Of a stretch of 7,819 nt of DNA, positions 4,891 to 7,819 are shown piece by piece (positions within the stretch are counted from its first letter, which is position 1; the number at the start of each line of letters is the position of its first letter). Location: the NCBI GenBank assembly GCA_902461085.1, contig CABPWH010000081.1, positions 1-7,819 of the forward strand. The letters are read 5' to 3'. A program made the translations under genes and the position numbers. The DNA comes from an uncultured Collinsella sp. (GTDB lineage Bacteria; Actinomycetota; Coriobacteriia; Coriobacteriales; Coriobacteriaceae). The notes beneath the pieces were generated by a model. The model had not been told where the DNA came from and did no database searches. It saw only the letters and a program-made list of their open reading frames with translations.

Positions 4891-6369
4891 ATGAGTAAGT
4901 TAAAACATGGGTTTGACTCCGACTTTTTATGGGACGGAGCCATATCGTGCTCGCAGGCCGATGGCGCCTGGAATGAGGGCGGAAAGGGAAAGTCGACGCA
5001 GGATTGTCGATGGCTGGATGGTACCTGGACTCATGACCAGATTGAGGACAAGCATCAAAACAACCCCTTCTGCCATGACGAACTAATGAACGCTCTCGCA
5101 GATGATGGTGTTGAGTTCTACCCGTTTAGGCGTGGCAACGACTTCTATCATCACTATCGTGAGGACATCGCGCTTTTTGCGGAGATGGGTCTCAAGCTGT
5201 TCCGCACCTCTATTTGCTGGAGCCGAATCTATCCTAACGGAGATGACCTTGAGCCTAACCGCGAAGGCATCGAGTGGTATCGAAGCATGCTGGGTGAGTG
5301 CAAAAAGCACGGCATTAAGACCTTCGTCACCATGCTCCACTATGACATCCCGGTAAATCTTGTCACCACATATGGGGGATGGAAGAATCGTAAGACGATT
5401 GATTTCTTCGCCCGCTATGTCGAGACAATCGTTACGGAATTGGGCGATCTGGTCGATTTCTGGCTGCCTTTTAACGAGTTCAATGCAGCGCGTTTTTCGC
5501 CTTGGGACGGGGTCTGTCTGGTCAAAGACGAAGAGGGGGAGAACTTCGATCGAGCCATCTTCCAGTGCCTGCACCACGAGTTCGTTGCCAATGCGCGTGC
5601 CGTCGAGATTGTCCATCGTCTTTCGCCCGATACTCCCGTTGGCGGCATGATCGCTCGATTCTGTACGTATCCCGCCACCTGCCGTCCCGAAGATAACATG
5701 CAGGCTATTCACGACGACCAGTATTCCAACTGGTTCTATACGGACGTGATGGCTCGTGGAAAATACCCCGCTTATATGAATCGCTATTTCGATGCGTGCG
5801 ATATCGAGATTCAAATGGAACCGGGCGATGAAGAGCTCATCGCTCGCAACACGGTCGACTTCCTGGCCTTTTCGTACTACTTTTCCCAGGTATCCACCTG
5901 CGATCAGGGATGGGAGAAGACTGCGGGTAATCTGGTCATGGCAAACAAGAACCCTTATCTCGAGACGAGTGAGTGGGGCTGGCAGCTCGATCCCATTGGT
6001 CTGAGGGTTACCCTTAACCAGATGTATGACCGCTATGGGCTGCCCCTGTATATCGCCGAGAACGGCCTCGGTACATCTGATGTAGTCGAGGAGGATGGCA
6101 GCATCCACGACGAGTATCGAATCGATTATTTGCGCCAGCACATAAAGTGCCTTAAGGAAGCAGTGATCGATGGCGTTGACGTGCGCGGATATATGGTCTG
6201 GGGATTCATTGACCTTGTTGCCTGCGGTCCTCTTACGATGGACAAGCGCTACGGGCTTATCTATGTCGATTTGGATAATTGCGGCAACGGCACTGCGGAG
6301 CGCTCGCGTAAAGACTCTTTCTATTGGTATCAGAAATGTATCGCCACTAATGGCGAGGATCTTGGGTAG
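4891..6369 (+). CDS. 6-phospho-beta-glucosidase, glycoside hydrolase family 1
   Basis: 492-residue cytoplasmic GH1 enzyme, expected to hydrolyse a phosphorylated beta-glucoside delivered by the PTS protein encoded next, giving glucose 6-phosphate and the aglycone or sugar. The family start FLWDGAISCSQADGAWNEGG is at 12-31. The acid/base Glu196 lies in FNEF, and the nucleophile Glu390 in YIAENG. The C-terminal signature resembles phospho-specific members (RKDSFYWYQKCIATNGEDL). Near the C-terminus the glucosidase Glu is replaced, and Lys452 and Tyr454 (DKRYG) match the phosphate-binding Lys and Tyr of phospho-enzymes. However, the Ser usual at the Glu position (DLVS) is Ala444 here, in DLVACGPL. 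Length fits the family (about 470-490). It is first gene of the operon, 11 nt before the PTS gene. A 6-phospho-beta-galactosidase is less likely but not excluded. Confidence 0.92.
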   Translation: MSKLKHGFDSDFLWDGAISCSQADGAWNEGGKGKSTQDCRWLDGTWTHDQIEDKHQNNPFCHDELMNALADDGVEFYPFRRGNDFYHHYREDIALFAEMGLKLFRTSICWSRIYPNGDDLEPNREGIEWYRSMLGECKKHGIKTFVTMLHYDIPVNLVTTYGGWKNRKTIDFFARYVETIVTELGDLVDFWLPFNEFNAARFSPWDGVCLVKDEEGENFDRAIFQCLHHEFVANARAVEIVHRLSPDTPVGGMIARFCTYPATCRPEDNMQAIHDDQYSNWFYTDVMARGKYPAYMNRYFDACDIEIQMEPGDEELIARNTVDFLAFSYYFSQVSTCDQGWEKTAGNLVMANKNPYLETSEWGWQLDPIGLRVTLNQMYDRYGLPLYIAENGLGTSDVVEEDGSIHDEYRIDYLRQHIKCLKEAVIDGVDVRGYMVWGFIDLVACGPLTMDKRYGLIYVDLDNCGNGTAERSRKDSFYWYQKCIATNGEDLG

Positions 6370-6372
6370 GAG
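6368..6372 (+). promoter_or_regulatory. Ribosome binding site deciding the PTS start
   Basis: AGGAG overlaps the GH1 stop codon. It sits 8 nt before the GTG at 6381 but runs into the earlier GTG at 6372, so 6381 is preferred. Confidence 0.65.
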
Positions 6373-6380
6373 TGATTGTC

Positions 6381-7751
6381 GTGGCAGACAAGAAGGAACT
6401 GGCCGCTCGCGTCCTCGAGCTCGTGGGCGGCGCCGATAACGTTGTTATGGCAACGCACTGCATTACAAGGCTCAGATTCAACCTGAAGGACGATAGCAAG
6501 GCAGACCCGGAGGCCCTTAAGACGCTTGACGGCGCCTTGGGCGCGCAGGTTAAAGACGGGCAGTGGCAAGTTATCATCGGCGCCAGCGTGGGGTCGGTAT
6601 ATGACGAATTGGAGCCCATGCTAGGTGACAGGATGGGTGGCGAGGTCTCCGCCGACGCCGAGCAGCCTGAGCTCCAAAAAGGTTCGGCTCGCGTATTCGA
6701 TATCATCACCGGCATCTTCTCCGCTATCATTCCCGCACTGGTGGCGGGAGGCATCGTAAAGGGCATCCTGGCTGCTATCGCGGCTTTTGGAATCGACACG
6801 GGTGCCGGCGACTTTGCGATATTCAATATGATTTCGGATATCCCGTTCTACTTCTTGCCGTTTTTGCTGGCAATGTCTACAGCTGATAAGTTCCGGGTCA
6901 ACCGTTCGCTTGCGCTTTGTGTTGCCGGATCGCTGATGTACCCGACCATTGTCAACGCTGTCGGTACGGGCGAGACGCCCCTTGCGCTGTTCGGTTTTGC
7001 GGTGCCGATTTTTAGCTACGCCGATTCCGTGTTCCCGGTCATCTTTGGCGTCATTGGCTTGTCCTTTGTATATCGCGCAATCGACAAGGTCGTGCCGGAT
7101 CTTTTTAAGCTCGTTGTCGTCCCGGCACTCTCCCTTGCTATCGTGATTCCGGTCAACCTGTTTGTGCTCGCTCCGATTGGTGCCTGGTGCGGTCTTGGTC
7201 TCGCCAACGGTATCGTTTGGCTATTCTCGACGTTGGGCCCCGTTGCCGGTTTTCTGCTGGGCTTCTTTATGCCGCTTATCGTGCTCTTCGGCATGCATCA
7301 GTCAACGAGCCCTATCCAGATTTCCAATATCGCAACGCTTGGGTATGACTATCTGCTCCCGATCTCTTTCTGCCATAACCTCGCCGAAAGCGGTGCGTCT
7401 TTTGGTGCGGCCCTGCGCATGACCGACGAAAAGCTCAAGTCCGCTGCAATGACGTGCGCCTTCTCAGCATTTATGGGAATTTTCGAGCCCGCCTTGTTTA
7501 CCGTTCAGGTTCCTAACAGGACTCCGCTTATCGCTGCGATGATCGCGGATGGTATTGGCGGTGCGCTCACCGTTGTTCTGGGCGCTAAGTGCTTCGGCTT
7601 TGTTATGCCCGGCATTACCTCGTTGCCCGTTTATGCCGATCCAAGCGGCAATCCCATGAACCTGATCATGATTGTCGTCTGCATCGCTTTGACTTGGGTT
7701 ATCTCTGCGGCGCTCTCGTTTGCGCTCTATGGTCGTTTCGACAAAAAGTAA
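6381..7751 (+). CDS. PTS EIIBC component, glucose/beta-glucoside superfamily
   Basis: 456-residue inner-membrane transporter that would import a beta-glucoside while phosphorylating it. The N-terminal EIIB domain (about 1-80) has the phosphorylation Cys27 in THCITRLRF and the family's GG(A/K)DN start. A charged linker (about 82-100) leads to the EIIC domain with roughly ten hydrophobic segments from about 105 to 450. Segments such as FGMHQSTSPIQISN (303-316) and MGIFEPALF (365-373) correspond to the conserved EIIC loops; GIFEP stands where glucose-type permeases carry GITEP. No EIIA domain is attached: the protein ends after EIIC (GRFDKK), whereas BglF-type proteins of about 620 aa carry one. 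A separate EIIA must serve it, possibly downstream of the window. The exact sugar (cellobiose, arbutin, salicin, gentiobiose) is not readable; the neighbouring glucosidase argues for a beta-glucoside. The GTG at 6372 (3 residues longer) is the alternative start. Confidence 0.9.
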   Translation: MADKKELAARVLELVGGADNVVMATHCITRLRFNLKDDSKADPEALKTLDGALGAQVKDGQWQVIIGASVGSVYDELEPMLGDRMGGEVSADAEQPELQKGSARVFDIITGIFSAIIPALVAGGIVKGILAAIAAFGIDTGAGDFAIFNMISDIPFYFLPFLLAMSTADKFRVNRSLALCVAGSLMYPTIVNAVGTGETPLALFGFAVPIFSYADSVFPVIFGVIGLSFVYRAIDKVVPDLFKLVVVPALSLAIVIPVNLFVLAPIGAWCGLGLANGIVWLFSTLGPVAGFLLGFFMPLIVLFGMHQSTSPIQISNIATLGYDYLLPISFCHNLAESGASFGAALRMTDEKLKSAAMTCAFSAFMGIFEPALFTVQVPNRTPLIAAMIADGIGGALTVVLGAKCFGFVMPGITSLPVYADPSGNPMNLIMIVVCIALTWVISAALSFALYGRFDKK

Positions 7752-7819
7752 CGACGTTTTGAGATAGACAATATTAATCGGCCGCTCGCCGGGGAATCGT
7801 TCTGCGACGCTGCCGGCGG
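7752..7819. other. 3' flank of the operon, cut by the window edge
   Basis: 68 nt with no gene I can support. CGCCGG (7787-7792) and CCGGCG (7813-7818) could be the two arms of a hairpin starting a terminator, but the sequence stops before any U-tract could be seen. Confidence 0.25.

Noticed and set aside
5083..6141. Minus-strand open frame of 352 codons inside the GH1 gene
   Set aside because: It mirrors the real gene's codons, shows no recognisable family and no ribosome binding site.

Overview
The window looks like chromosomal DNA from a GC-rich gut anaerobe of the Actinobacteria, most likely Coriobacteriia and Collinsella-like. This is inferred from GTG starts beside strong AGGAGG-type ribosome binding sites, high GC in most genes, and a phospho-beta-glucosidase/PTS operon beside an ABC cassette of anaerobe type. 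No rRNA or marker gene is present to fix the species.

Left part (1-2314, + strand): the 3' end of a substrate-binding lipoprotein-type gene, then, 3 nt later, a single protein that fuses an ABC permease to its ATPase. Together they make a compact NMT1/TauA-like importer of unknown substrate. The ATPase half is unusually short between Walker A and the Q-loop.

Middle part (2315-3736, + strand): a 215-bp gap with a candidate promoter, AATAC repeats at an exact 10-bp period, and a strong two-stem hairpin. It leads to a short (67 aa) RelB/DinJ-type ribbon-helix-helix antitoxin with no toxin beside it. A 63-bp REP-like palindrome with two mutually exclusive folds follows, then a CPBP (CAAX protease/Abi) membrane protein with all catalytic motifs intact. 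The CPBP gene meets the AraC gene tail to tail, and one inverted repeat spans both stop codons.

Right part (3745-7751): an AraC-family regulator (- strand) diverges from a two-gene operon (+ strand) for a GH1 6-phospho-beta-glucosidase and a PTS EIIBC permease of the glucose/beta-glucoside superfamily. The PTS protein would import and phosphorylate a beta-glucoside, the GH1 enzyme would hydrolyse it in the cytoplasm, and the AraC protein would switch the operon. A direct repeat AACGGTA with a 21-bp period sits between the divergent genes and is the best candidate operator. No EIIA domain and no BglG/LicT antitermination site is visible. Nothing in the window is a proven new system. The points most worth a second look are the 21-bp operator, the antitoxin locus with its structured leader and no toxin, and the trimmed permease-ATPase fusion.
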